Of a stretch of 64,000 bases of DNA, positions 18,244-27,171 are shown piece by piece. The notes under the pieces are model-generated. The model did no database searches, was not told the origin of the DNA, and worked only from the letters and a program-made list of their open reading frames with translations. Where the stretch lies: assembly GCA_963820395.1 (NCBI GenBank), contig CAWGAE010000010.1, forward strand, positions 1-64,000. Direction: 5' to 3'. The position numbers and the translations under genes are program-made. Position 1 is the first letter of the stretch. Every line of letters begins with the position of its first letter. The DNA is from DATFVJ01 sp963820395 (GTDB lineage Bacteria > Actinomycetota > Actinomycetes > Streptosporangiales > Streptosporangiaceae).

Positions 18244-19436
18244 GTCCGGTCACCCCCGCGCGCTGGCCCGGGCCAGCCAGCGCCCCTGGCCGCGATCACT
18301 GACGGCCCGGACCGCAGCCGCGCCTGCCGCACGGCCTCGCGGAGATCACCGGTGGTCACCAGGCCGGTTACCCTGCCCTGATCGAGTACGACCGCGGCCA
18401 CCTCGCCGCCGAGCGGCGGCCGCGCGAGCAGCGGCCCGGCCGGGTCGCCGGGCGCGGCCTGATAGGTGGCAGGGACCGCGATCGCCGCCCGCTGGACGCG
18501 CAGCAGGGAGCGGTCATCCGGGGGGATACGGGTGAGCCCGCCGCTGAAGGCCAGGCCGGTTAGCTCCCCGCCGGAATCGACCACGGGGAACGCGGTCTGA
18601 TGGGAATGCGCGGCCACATTGACGATGAAGTCGTGCACCGTCTGCCATCCGGCCGCGACGTCGGGGTCGGGCCTCATCACGTCGGACACCAGCAGGCCGG
18701 CCAGGGCGTTCACGGCGATCGTGGCGTCGGCCTCGGCGCCGGCCGCGCTGACCAGGAACCAGCCGATCAGCATCAGCCACAGCCCGCCGAAATCGGCCCA
18801 GGCCAGCAGGATGGCCACGCCGACGACGATGATCCCGGCACCCAGCAGCCGCCCGGCCCGCGCCGCCGCCAGGGCCGCCCGGTACTGGTCGCGGTAACGC
18901 CGCCACAGCACCGCCCGCAGCACCCGGCCGCCGTCCAGCGGCGCCCCCGGCAGCATGTTGAACACCGCCAGCATGCCATTCATCAGCGCAAGCCAGCTGG
19001 CCGCTGCGACCGCCACCGCCGGGCCCCCATAGAAGCGGACCGCCGCCGCCGCCCCGGCGAAGATCACAGTCAGCGCGGCGCTGGCGCCCGGCCCGGCCAA
19101 GGCGATCCGCAGATCGGCACCGGCATCAGCCGGATCGCCCGCGAGCTCCGTCACGCCGCCGAGCATCCACAGCGTGATCGAGCGCACCCCTACCCCGTTG
19201 CGCTTGGCCACCAGCGCATGCGCCAGCTCATGACCAAGCAAAGACGTCACGAACAGCAGCGCCCCGGCAACCGCGGCCGCCCAGTACAGGGCCTCGGGCT
19301 GATGCGGAAGAGCCGCGGGCAGCACTTCCTGGCCGAGGATCCCGGTGATGATCACCAAGATAACCGCGACCGTCCAATGCGCGCCGACCGGGATCCCAGC
19401 GACCCGGCCAAGCCGTAGGCTTTGCTTCACCGGCAC
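18240..19436 (-). CDS. Site-2 protease family metalloprotease with CBS region (Rip3-like)
   Basis: The 398-residue membrane protein carries the M50 zinc motif 'GHELAHALVAKRNG' (about 68) and the second metal motif 'NMLPGAPLDGGRVL' (about 164), both in membrane segments, then a cytosolic CBS pair (about 250-375; 'LVSDVMRPDPDV' at its start). Such proteases cut membrane-bound regulators. The counterpart Rv2625c (Rip3) belongs to the DosR regulon and, as here, has a CBS module. The start is a GTG. A near-perfect DosR-like box lies about 85 bases upstream, and the Rv1733c-like gene follows with a 4-base overlap. Confidence 0.9.
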   Translation of the reverse strand: MPVKQSLRLGRVAGIPVGAHWTVAVILVIITGILGQEVLPAALPHQPEALYWAAAVAGALLFVTSLLGHELAHALVAKRNGVGVRSITLWMLGGVTELAGDPADAGADLRIALAGPGASAALTVIFAGAAAAVRFYGGPAVAVAAASWLALMNGMLAVFNMLPGAPLDGGRVLRAVLWRRYRDQYRAALAAARAGRLLGAGIIVVGVAILLAWADFGGLWLMLIGWFLVSAAGAEADATIAVNALAGLLVSDVMRPDPDVAAGWQTVHDFIVNVAAHSHQTAFPVVDSGGELTGLAFSGGLTRIPPDDRSLLRVQRAAIAVPATYQAAPGDPAGPLLARPPLGGEVAAVVLDQGRVTGLVTTGDLREAVRQARLRSGPSVIAARGAGWPGPARGGDRT

Positions 19437-19519
19437 CCCGCCACGCCTTCATGGCGCCTCCACTGTCACGGTGCACTTCTGCAGTACGCACGGCCAAGGG
19501 CCGATTTCCTTGTCTCGCG

Positions 19520-19533
19520 AGGACCTTCGGCCC
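19520..19533. promoter_or_regulatory. DosR/DevR-like box upstream of the protease-Rv1733c operon
   Basis: AGGACCTTCGGCCC, one base different from the box in front of ppk. The next 260 bases towards 19795 hold no gene that I can support. Confidence 0.6.
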
Positions 19534-19794
19534 GCATTCGCGGCCCAGTGACCCGCAATGCCATGTGGTTCAGCGTGATGAGTACTTGCGGGCCGTGGTC
19601 ACGATGTTTTTTTCTGGTGCGTTGAACGGAGAGTGACGATGGAGGGCGGGCATGCTGCAGGCCCGGCTGTCGCGCCGGGCGGGCGGTCCTGGCGGGCCGG
19701 TGATCGTTCGGTGAGGGGGCGGGGGCGGCGGTCAGGCGCCTAGTGCGGCACGCCGTAAGTCCTTTGCCGGTGCTGGGTCGGCGTGATGTTCACT

Positions 19795-20127
19795 GCTGGT
19801 AGTCGGTGAGGTGGATGATGGCGGCGGTGTCGAAGGCGTCGTTGGGGTGCCCGGCGCGTTCGCCGGTGCGCAAGATCGCGTCGGTGTAGGTCTCGGTGGC
19901 GGGGTCGTAGATCGCGAACCCCAGTGGTCGTCGTCGCCGAGGTACTGGATGCGGCACAGGGGGATCTGCTCGTCGTTGTCGTCGCCCTCTCCGGCCCAGG
20001 CGGTCAGGTAGCCGAACGAGCCGCGCCAGCGGATGGTGACTTCCTGCAGGTCCGGGCAGGTGAGCGAGGCGTGGTGGTCGACGGTCCCCTCGATCAGGTC
20101 CTTGAGGCGCTTGGACGGTACCGGCAT
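19795..20127 (-). pseudogene. Hypothetical protein gene with one frameshift
   Basis: From ATG 20127 the minus strand reads 'MPVPSKRLKDLIEGTVDHHA', 'CRIQYLGDDDHWG' and, after a missing base near 19918, 'FAIYDPATETYTDAILRTGE' and 'AAIIHLTDYQQ' before a stop. The joined product is about 110 residues and looks like a real globular protein, but I do not recognise it. The IS630 element starts six bases upstream of the ATG and probably removed its promoter. Confidence 0.55.
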
Positions 20128-20132
20128 GTCCT

Positions 20133-21446
20133 CTAGTGTCGCCTGGCTGCGCTGGCCGCGGCGCCGGGGCCGGTGCGCGACACGCCGACGGGGCGGATAT
20201 CCGCTGTTCCGGCCTGTTGTGGTGGCATTCTTCCGTGATCATCGTGACGCGGAAGGAGACCCGGCATGAGCGGGCGTGCCCGTGCTGTGACCATCACTTT
20301 GACCACCAAGCGGCGCCGCAAGCTGGAGCAGATCGTGCGGGCGGCGACCAGCCCGCAGCGGCTGGTGCTGCGCGCCAGGATCGTGCTGGCGGCCGCGGGC
20401 GGGATGGCGAATGCGGCCATCGCCCGCGGCCTTGGCTGCAGCGTGGCGATGGCGCGGGCCTGGCGGGGCCGGTTTGCCGTGCGCGGGATACCGGGCCTGT
20501 TCGATAAGCCCCGCTGCGGGCGGCCGGAGGTGCACGGCCCCAGCGCCCGGCTGGCGGTCATCGCGGTCGCCACCTCGATCCCGCCCGACGGCGAGTCACA
20601 GTGGTCCCGCTCGCTGATCGCAGGTCATCTGCAGGAGCGGGGCCTGCCGATCTCGGCGTCCACCGCAGGCCGGGTGCTGGCCGAGGCCAAGGTCCGCCCG
20701 CACAAGGTCCGCGGCTGGCTCAACCGCGCCGATGACCCCTCGTTCTGGGCCCGGGCCGGGCAGGTGTGCCGCCTGTACCTGAACCCGCCGCCCGGAACCC
20801 TCCTGATCAGCGTCGATGAGAAGACCGGCATCCAGGCCAAGTCCCGCAAGCACCCGCAGATCCCCGCCCGGCCCGGCCGCGACGCCCGCCGGGAGTTCGA
20901 GTACGTCCGGCACGGCACCGTCTCCATCATCGCCGCGATGAACGTGACCACCGGCGAGGTGATCGCCGAGGGTATTCACCGCAACAACTCCGCGGCCTTC
21001 ATCGCCTTTCTGGCCATGCTGGACCAGATGACCCCGCCGCACCTGCGCATTCACCTGATCATGGACAACGGCTCCAGCCACACCTCGCGCGCCACCCGTG
21101 CCTGGCTCGCCGCCCATCCCCGGTTCGCCGTGACCTACACCCCCAAGCACGCCTCCTGGCTGAACATGATCGAGCAGTGGTTCGGGGTCCTGACCCGCCG
21201 GCTGCTGCGCCGCGGCGACTTCACCTCCCGCGACGACCTCGACGCCAAGATCACCGCATTCACCATCCGGTACAACAAGAACGCCCGCCCCTACAAGTGG
21301 GGCTACGACGCCGACGCCGAGCACGCCCGTTATCTCGAACGGCACCGCCAGCCCGAACCGCTGCCTGCCGCCCTGCCGGAAGCCGCATGAAACACCACGC
21401 TCGGTAACCAAGCACCAGTCAGGAACTTACGGTGCGCTGCACTAGT
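20133..21446 (+). mobile_element. IS630-family insertion sequence
   Basis: The element surrounds an intact IS630 transposase gene. The left end is CTAGTGTCGCCTGGCTGCGC at 20133; the right end, read inwards, is CTAGTGCAGCGCACC near 21446. The ends share CTAGTG and scattered positions. The exact right edge is uncertain because it touches the 121-bp element at 21442. Confidence 0.6.
20266..21390 (+). CDS. IS630-family DDE transposase
   Basis: The 374-residue protein is complete. It has an N-terminal helix-turn-helix ('NAAIARGLGCSVAMARAWRG'), the first Asp in 'LLISVDEKTGIQAKS', the second in 'IHLIMDNGSSHTS' and the Glu in 'SWLNMIEQWFGVLTRR', the IS630/Tc1 D-D-E arrangement. The ATG follows GAAGGAGACCCGGC. 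There is no frameshift, so it could still move. IS630 relics of another subgroup lie at 32316 and 35056. Confidence 0.93.
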   Translation: MSGRARAVTITLTTKRRRKLEQIVRAATSPQRLVLRARIVLAAAGGMANAAIARGLGCSVAMARAWRGRFAVRGIPGLFDKPRCGRPEVHGPSARLAVIAVATSIPPDGESQWSRSLIAGHLQERGLPISASTAGRVLAEAKVRPHKVRGWLNRADDPSFWARAGQVCRLYLNPPPGTLLISVDEKTGIQAKSRKHPQIPARPGRDARREFEYVRHGTVSIIAAMNVTTGEVIAEGIHRNNSAAFIAFLAMLDQMTPPHLRIHLIMDNGSSHTSRATRAWLAAHPRFAVTYTPKHASWLNMIEQWFGVLTRRLLRRGDFTSRDDLDAKITAFTIRYNKNARPYKWGYDADAEHARYLERHRQPEPLPAALPEAA

Positions 21447-21562
21447 GTCCCGCGCCTAAAATCATTCACATAAATCAGAGATCATCCGCACTGGTGAAGA
21501 CCTTACAATCGGGCGAAGTCCCTGCTAGAAATATTCGGCGAACTTACGGCGCGGGACACTAG
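21442..21562. mobile_element. 121-bp MITE-like element with perfect 15-bp inverted repeats
   Basis: CTAGTGTCCCGCGCC at 21442-21456 and its exact complement at 21548-21562 bound a non-coding, more A+T-rich core. The ends resemble those of IS630 elements in the window (CTAGTGTCCGGCGCC at 32826-32840), so an IS630 transposase could mobilise it in trans. Confidence 0.6.
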
Positions 21563-22199
21563 CGTGCCGCAGATGCTGATCTCGGCGGGCGCCGTGCGAC
21601 CAGGCAGGCGAGGCCCAGCGGGCGGCAAACCCGGGCGCGCCTTGGTCTTGCGGTCGCGGTGCCGGTTGCGGTCAACGAGGATGCGCCTGCGGGTCAGGGA
21701 TGCCAGTGCCTTGTCCCCGTTCGCTTCGGTCAGGCTGGCGGTTGCGGCACCGGAGCGGGTGGCGGTGATGATGGCGCGGCGGGCGGCGGTGGAGGAGATT
21801 TCCCGGGGATGCACTGGCTGGCCGGCCCGGCGTCCCTTGCCGGAGGGGACGGCGATTCCAGCGCGGCCCTCCCATCACCGGTGAAGATGTCCGCTTCGTG
21901 ACTCGCTCGTCCTCCTGGCTGTGGCAAACCCGTCCTCCGGTTTCCATCGAGCAGAACCCCGCCCGGCGATCAGGGTCTGCACAGGTCCGCATCATGGCGC
22001 ACTCGTTTGCCCCGCCTTCGACTGCAGAATGGGTTTCTCGGCAGCGGGGTACTTCCAGCGGCACAGCACAGGACAGCTGGGTAGCGATAGCGCGACATGA
22101 CCGGGTGCTCATGCCGCGGGCTGCAGGCAGGGGCTGGCGCGAAGGGGGTGCGCGAGCCGGGGAATGCTGCTGCGGAGAGTCTGACGCGAGGAGGAAGGT
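21563..22199. other. Gap upstream of nadE
   Basis: About 640 bases. A minus-strand frame ending near 21580 ('DKALASLTRRRILVDRNRHR') is basic and could be the end of a transposase, but I cannot assign it. No DosR-like box is seen before nadE. Confidence 0.3.
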
Positions 22200-24245
22200 G
22201 TGGCGGTCCGGTTCGACTCGCTATACCGGCATGGCTTTGCCCGGGTGGCTGTCGGAGTACCACTGTTGCAGGTGGCTGACCCGGCTTTCAACGCCGAACG
22301 GACCCTGGGCCTTGCCCGCCGGGCGTCAGCTGAGCATGCTGCGCTGTGCGTGTTTCCCGAGCTGGGGCTGTCGTGTTATTCGGCCGAGGACCTGTTCCAC
22401 CAGGAAGCTTTGCTCGGCGCCGTGCAGGAGGCCCTGGCGCGCTTGACACAGCAGAGCGCGAAGATAGGCAGCTTGATCATTGTGGGCGCCCCTTTGCGGG
22501 TCGCAGGCGGGCTGTTCAACTGTGCGGTAGTGCTGCACCGCGGCCGCGTGCTCGGCGTGGTCCCCAAGAGCTATCTCCCCGGCTACCGGGAGTTCTACGA
22601 GAAGCGCCAGTTTGCGGCGGCCCGCGACACCATCGCCGGGCAGACCGTGCTCGCCAGCCAGTCCGTCCCCTTCGGCGCGGACTTGATCTTCGAGGCCACG
22701 GACGTGGACGACCTGATGGTCCACGTGGAGATCTGCGAGGACCTGTGGGTCCCCATCCCCCCGTCCAGCTACGCGGCGCTGGCCGGAGCCACCGTGCTGG
22801 TGAACCTGTCCGCCTCCAACATCACTATCGGCAAGGCAGGCTTCCGCCGCCTGCTCTGCCAGTCGCAGTCCGCTCGGTGCCTGGCTGCCTACCTGTATGC
22901 CGCGGCCGGGCCAGGGGAATCGACCACGGACCTGGCCTGGGACGGTCACGGGCTAATCAGCGAGAACGGCGACCTGCTGGCGGAAAGCGAGCGGTTCGCG
23001 GCGCGCGAGCAGCTGGTAACCGCCGACGTGGACCTGGGGCGCCTAGTGGCCGAGCGGGTGCGGATGACTAGTTTCACCGACGCCGTCCACGACCATGCTG
23101 ACCATCTCCGGCAGATGCGCAAGGTCTGTTTCGAGCTCGGAACCCCGTCCGAGCCCGTTCCGCTGCGCCGGGACATCGCCCGCTTCCCCTACGTCCCCAC
23201 TGATCCGGCGAGCCTGGCCGAACGCTGCGAGGAGGTGTACAACATCCAGGTCCAGGGCCTGGTTACCCGCTTGCAGGCCACAGGCATCCACCGGGCCGTC
23301 ATCGGTGTGTCCGGAGGCCTGGACTCCACGCAGGCCCTTATCGTCGCGGCGCGGGTCATGGACCGCCTCGACCTGCCCCGGAGCAACGTGCTGGCCTACA
23401 CCCTGCCCGGCTTCGCCACCACCCGCACCACCCTGGCCAACGCCCACCGCCTCATGGAGGCCCTGAGCGTAACCGCACACGAGATCGACATCCGCCCGTC
23501 CGCCACCCAGATGCTCCGCGACCTCGGGCACCGGGCCGCGGTCGGCGAGCCGGTCTACGACGTCACCTACGAGAACGTCCAGGCCGGGGAGCGTACCTCG
23601 CACCTGTTCCGGTTGGCCAACCACCACGGCGCCCTGGTAGTGGGAACCGGGGACCTCTCCGAGCTGGCCCTCGGCTGGTCCACCTACGGCGTGGGGGACC
23701 AGATGTCCCACTACAACCCCAACGCCTCGGTACCCAAGACGCTCATCTCCTATCTGATCCGCTGGATGGCCGACACCGGGGAGCTGGGACCCGACGCCAA
23801 CGAGGTGCTGCAGGCAATCCTCGACACCGAGATCTCCCCCGAACTCGTGCCCCCGGCCCAGGGACGCCTGCAAAGATCCGAGGAGACTATCGGCCCCTAC
23901 GACCTGCAGGACTTCCACCTGTACTACACGCTGCGCTTCGGATACCGGCCGAGCCGGGTCGCCTACCTCGCCTACCACGCCTGGGGCGACCGCAGCCGCG
24001 GGTATTGGCCCAGCCTCCTGCCCCCGGAACGGCGTAACGAGTACGACCTCCCGGCCATCAAGGCGTGGCTGCGAGTGTTCCTGCAGCGCTTCATACAAGC
24101 CAGCCAGTTCAAACGCTCCGCGCTGCCCAACGCCCCCAAGGTGGGCTCCGGCGGTTCGCTTTCCCCACGTGGCGACTGGAGAGCCCCGAGCGACGCCAGT
24201 GCCCGCGCCTGGCTCGACGAACTTGAGCGCAACGTCCCCGGCTGA
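22200..24245 (+). CDS. nadE: Glutamine-dependent NAD(+) synthase
   Basis: The enzyme amidates nicotinate adenine dinucleotide to NAD, the last step of the pathway, in the cytoplasm. The N-terminal glutaminase domain has the nitrilase triad: Glu in 'CVFPELGLSCYSAEDLF', Lys in 'GVVPKSYLPGYREFYE' and Cys in 'HVEICEDLWVPIPP'. The synthase domain (from about 360) has the PP-loop 'IGVSGGLDSTQALIVA' and 'GTGDLSELALGWSTYG'. The length, 681, is normal. The start is a GTG with AGGAGG at 22189-22194. With pncB at 6.7 kb and the hydrolase at the left edge it would complete salvage from nicotinamide, apart from the adenylyltransferase, which is not in this window. Confidence 0.95.
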   Translation: MAVRFDSLYRHGFARVAVGVPLLQVADPAFNAERTLGLARRASAEHAALCVFPELGLSCYSAEDLFHQEALLGAVQEALARLTQQSAKIGSLIIVGAPLRVAGGLFNCAVVLHRGRVLGVVPKSYLPGYREFYEKRQFAAARDTIAGQTVLASQSVPFGADLIFEATDVDDLMVHVEICEDLWVPIPPSSYAALAGATVLVNLSASNITIGKAGFRRLLCQSQSARCLAAYLYAAAGPGESTTDLAWDGHGLISENGDLLAESERFAAREQLVTADVDLGRLVAERVRMTSFTDAVHDHADHLRQMRKVCFELGTPSEPVPLRRDIARFPYVPTDPASLAERCEEVYNIQVQGLVTRLQATGIHRAVIGVSGGLDSTQALIVAARVMDRLDLPRSNVLAYTLPGFATTRTTLANAHRLMEALSVTAHEIDIRPSATQMLRDLGHRAAVGEPVYDVTYENVQAGERTSHLFRLANHHGALVVGTGDLSELALGWSTYGVGDQMSHYNPNASVPKTLISYLIRWMADTGELGPDANEVLQAILDTEISPELVPPAQGRLQRSEETIGPYDLQDFHLYYTLRFGYRPSRVAYLAYHAWGDRSRGYWPSLLPPERRNEYDLPAIKAWLRVFLQRFIQASQFKRSALPNAPKVGSGGSLSPRGDWRAPSDASARAWLDELERNVPG

Positions 24246-24625
24246 CGCAGTCAGTGCCGTGTCGAGGCAGACGACTCGTAGTAGGCGGCGCCAAGGTGAC
24301 GCAGCATCCCATCCAAATGCGCATCACGGCGGTTCATTTGTCTTTGCGCCTCCAGCTGTCGTAACCGGTTGCGGACGGAGGCCGCGCGGACCCGCCGGGT
24401 CTCGAGGCGGCCCGCCATCGGCTGGACCCGGCGAGGTGCCCCGACCCGGGAGCCGATCAGTCGCCGCCGCGGCGGCCCGCCCTGGCGTGCACCGAGCCAC
24501 CCAGGCGCAATTCGGCCTGCAGGGACGCGCGGTAAAGGTGCGCGATGCCGAACACCAGCAAGATCAGCACGAGCGCGGCCCGGGCGAACGTGGCTTCGCG
24601 GGCGAGATTCGGCCCCATCTGTGGG
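24246..24625. other. Gap with decayed minus-strand coding pieces
   Basis: The minus strand shows a membrane-helix-like piece ('ARAALVLILLVFGIAHLYRA') and, in another frame, 'RQMNRRDAHLDGMLRHLGAA' ending at 24251. These may be parts of one or two broken small genes. I cannot name them. Confidence 0.3.
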
Positions 24626-24682
24626 GGCGGATTCCAGCCATCGTCGCAACACTGGCCTCTGATGGCCCGGATGGTATCGGCT

Positions 24683-25360
24683 TTAACGGATCACGGTGCG
24701 AGCCAGGTCGATGAGGGGGGTTTCGGCGTGTCGTGCCCAGGCCTGGAGGGCGGCGGCGAGGGCAAGGGCGCTGCCGTAGAGGACGTGCTGGCCGCCTTGA
24801 CGGGCGATGAGCGAGTCGAGCGATCCGAAGGCGCGTCCCTTGCGGGCCAGGGTGAGGATGTCGATGGCGGCGCGCTCACCGGTCCAGTTCCCGGCAGGCA
24901 GGCAGGTCATCGTGGCCAGGCCCGCCGGGGCGCCGGTGTCGTGCCCGGCCAGCCACTGGTCGAGCAGGCCGAGGGCAATGCCGGTGCAGGCGGCGACCGT
25001 CGGGACGGAGCCGTCAGGGGATTCAGGCTGGGCTTGGTCCAGGACTCCTGCGGCGAGCCGGGTATCGCCGTCAGCGATGGCCTCGGCGGCTAGCCGCAAG
25101 GTGACGGCGGCTAGTTCGCGGGCCTGCCCGGCGGGAGTGAACAGCGCCATGTTGTGCCGCTCCATCGCGCGGTTCAGTGCCCGTCGCAGCGTCTCCAGGT
25201 CGGGCACGTCGATGTTGTCCACGTCGATGCCTTCCTCCGCCAGCAGCGGCGCCAGCTCCCGCAGCAGGTCGCTGGCCATGCCCGGCTTGAACTGGATCCC
25301 GGGCGGCCCGGCGGGCGGTTCCGGGGAGCGGCGTCGCATGTCTGGCACGCGGACCATCAT
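24683..25360 (-). CDS. IS30-element passenger protein, unknown function
   Basis: The 225-residue, mostly helical protein has an acidic N-terminal region ('LLAEEGIDVDNIDVPDLETL') and a long helical C-terminal part ending in 'LIDLARTVIR'. It has no motif that I recognise and no transposase signature. It lies 34 bases downstream of the transposase gene and inside both copies of the element, which are almost identical, so it is a true component of the element and not a host gene. In copy 2 a 5-bp insertion before its start lengthens the open frame. Confidence 0.65.
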   Translation of the reverse strand: MMVRVPDMRRRSPEPPAGPPGIQFKPGMASDLLRELAPLLAEEGIDVDNIDVPDLETLRRALNRAMERHNMALFTPAGQARELAAVTLRLAAEAIADGDTRLAAGVLDQAQPESPDGSVPTVAACTGIALGLLDQWLAGHDTGAPAGLATMTCLPAGNWTGERAAIDILTLARKGRAFGSLDSLIARQGGQHVLYGSALALAAALQAWARHAETPLIDLARTVIR

Positions 25361-25393
25361 CGCAGGCCCGCCGCTGGCGGGGACGTCACGGGT

Positions 25394-26602
25394 TCACAGG
25401 CCGGACCGCGCGGCGGGCGTGTCCCAGCCCAGTGTCTTGCGCGGCCTGCTGTTCAGCTCGGCCGCCACGGCGGCCAGGTCGTCCAGCCCGTGCGTGCGCA
25501 AATCGCTTCCCTTGGGGAAGTACTGGCGGAGCAGCCCGTTGGTGTTCTCGTTGGATGGCCGCTGCCACGGGCTGGCCTTGTCGCAGAAGTACACCGGCAT
25601 ACCCAGCGCGGCGCTGATCTCGGTGTGCAGCGCCATCTCCTTGCCCTGGTCCCAGGTCAGCGACCGGCGCAGCCGCGGCGGGAGAGCGGACATGGCGGCG
25701 ATCAGCGCGTCGCGGACCGCCTCGGCGGTGTGCCGTCCGGGCAGGTACAGCAAGATCGTGTACCTCGACGCCCGGTCCACCAGGGTGCCGATCGCGGACC
25801 GGTTGGACGCCCCGGTGATCAGGTCGCCTTCCCAGTGCCCAGGTTCCTCGCGGCAGGCCGCCCCGGCGGGCCGCTGATCAAGCATGGTCATCGCGGTGAT
25901 CCCGTTCGACCGGCGCTCGCCAGGCCGGCGATGCGGCCTGCGCCGCCGCCGGCGCGTGCGCAGCACCCGGGCCGGCAGCCCGCGGGACAGCCCACCCAGT
26001 TCGGGACGGTAGACCGCCTGATAGATCGTCTCGTGCACGACATGCCGCGCCGGCTCATCCGGGAACTCGCGGCGCAGCGCCTGGCTGACCTGCTCCGGGC
26101 TCCACCGTTTCTCCAGCCGCTCCAGCACGAACTGCCGCAGCGCCGGATCAGCGGCGATCTTGCCCGGCCGCGGCCGGGCAAGCCGCCGCACAGCCAGCTT
26201 GTGCGCAGTGAACGGCCGGTACTGGCCGCTGTCCGGATCCTGGTTCCGGCGCAGTTCCCGGCTGATCGTCGACGGACTGCGGCCCGTCTGCTCCGCGATC
26301 GCCCGGACACCATGTCCCGCCTGGCGCAGATCGGCGATCCGCACCCTCTCCTGCTCAGACAGGTACCGGTCCGAGATCTCCCTGACACGCCTGCCCGCCC
26401 CCGCGGCAACCACGGGAGCATAATGCAGCTTCCGGCCGTCACGAGTCGTGATCGTGCGGCCGTGTCGCCACCGTTTCCCGGTCCGCCGGTTGATCCCGAC
26501 GATCCGGCACGCCTCAGAACTGCTCAACCCCTGCGCGATCAGCCGCGCATACTGCTCCCGCTTCTCGACCTGCGGCAACGCCCCCGGTCCCCGCTGTCCC
26601 AT
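25394..26602 (-). CDS. IS30-family transposase, copy 1
   Basis: The 402-residue protein has two N-terminal helix-turn-helix regions ('EACRIVGINRRTGKRW' and 'VRAIAEQTGRSPSTISRELR') and the IS30 catalytic core: Asp in 'WEGDLITGASNRSAIGTLV', Asp in 'RRSLTWDQGKEMALH' and Glu in 'QRPSNENTNGLLRQYFPKG'. It is complete and apparently functional. It differs from copy 2 at a few residues around 'RPAGAACREEPGH'. Confidence 0.95.
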   Translation of the reverse strand: MGQRGPGALPQVEKREQYARLIAQGLSSSEACRIVGINRRTGKRWRHGRTITTRDGRKLHYAPVVAAGAGRRVREISDRYLSEQERVRIADLRQAGHGVRAIAEQTGRSPSTISRELRRNQDPDSGQYRPFTAHKLAVRRLARPRPGKIAADPALRQFVLERLEKRWSPEQVSQALRREFPDEPARHVVHETIYQAVYRPELGGLSRGLPARVLRTRRRRRRPHRRPGERRSNGITAMTMLDQRPAGAACREEPGHWEGDLITGASNRSAIGTLVDRASRYTILLYLPGRHTAEAVRDALIAAMSALPPRLRRSLTWDQGKEMALHTEISAALGMPVYFCDKASPWQRPSNENTNGLLRQYFPKGSDLRTHGLDDLAAVAAELNSRPRKTLGWDTPAARSGL

Positions 26603-26650
26603 CGCAACCCCCGAACCTGTCGAGTGTTGCGACGACTGCTAGAAACTGCC

Positions 26651-26794
26651 GGGTGAGTTCTGGCCCCACCTGGCGAGCCGCGCGTGGCGGTTCAGCGCCG
26701 CCGACCCCTCCCGCAGCTCCGCGCGGTGGAAGGTCGCCCTCAACGCCTTTGACATCACCTTCGACGGTCGCGTTTCCGCCGGACGGAAGTAGGA
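26651..26794 (+). pseudogene. Transposase C-terminus (IS256-like)
   Basis: Directly after the IS30 right end the plus strand reads 'FWPHLASRAWRFSAADPSRS', then 'WKVALNAFDITFDGRVSAGR' and a stop. The ending resembles IS256-group transposases (LN.F.I.F.GR). The rest of the gene is not on the other side of the IS30 element, so only this tail survives. Confidence 0.5.
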
Positions 26795-27108
26795 CCTAAA
26801 AGATCAGTTACACCAAAGCGCTTGCAGAGTACTAACACGCTGGTTTGGCTTTCGGGGTTGAGGACGAGGCCGGGACGAGGCCGTGCGCTTGGGCGTATGC
26901 GGTCAGCTCGGCCAGGGTTTTGAGGGGTGTTTCGGTCGGTTCGATGATGTGGCGGTGCTGGTCAAGCAGAGGCCGTCCAGCACGATGTCGGGGCTCTTGC
27001 CGCCGAGTTCGAGGGTCAGCTTCTTGAGGTTTTCCGAGTGGGGCCGGGTGCCCTTGCCCTACTTCATAAACGTGCGCCGACGCCGCGGCCATCTGTCGAA
27101 GGTGAGAC
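26795..27108. other. Gap between IS remnants and the phosphoribosyltransferase gene
   Basis: About 310 bases. A minus-strand frame contains 'IEPTETPLKTLAELTAYAQA' and may be a transposase or small-gene remnant; it is not assignable. Confidence 0.3.
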
Positions 27109-27126
27109 CATAGGCCCTTATGACGC
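27109..27126. promoter_or_regulatory. Weak DosR-like box
   Basis: CATAGGCCCTTATGACGC partly matches the TAGGGCCCTTCGTCACCC type seen at 8889 and 62706. It lies 46 bases before the ATG at 27172. Confidence 0.3.
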
Positions 27127-27171
27127 TAGCCCGGCGCGGGCAAGACTTGAGCCTTTCGGAAGGGGGTCGCC

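Larger units (their letters stand above)
24626..26650 (-). mobile_element. IS30-family element with passenger ORF, copy 1
   Basis: The 2025-bp element is defined by comparison with copy 2 (45054-47083): identity begins and ends at the same bases. The ends are 28-bp inverted repeats with 23 matches, both containing TCGTCGCAACACT. GGG on both sides may be the 3-bp target duplication. It holds a transposase gene and a second ORF downstream of it in the same direction. It is inserted before the C-terminal codons of an IS256-like transposase. Confidence 0.85.
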
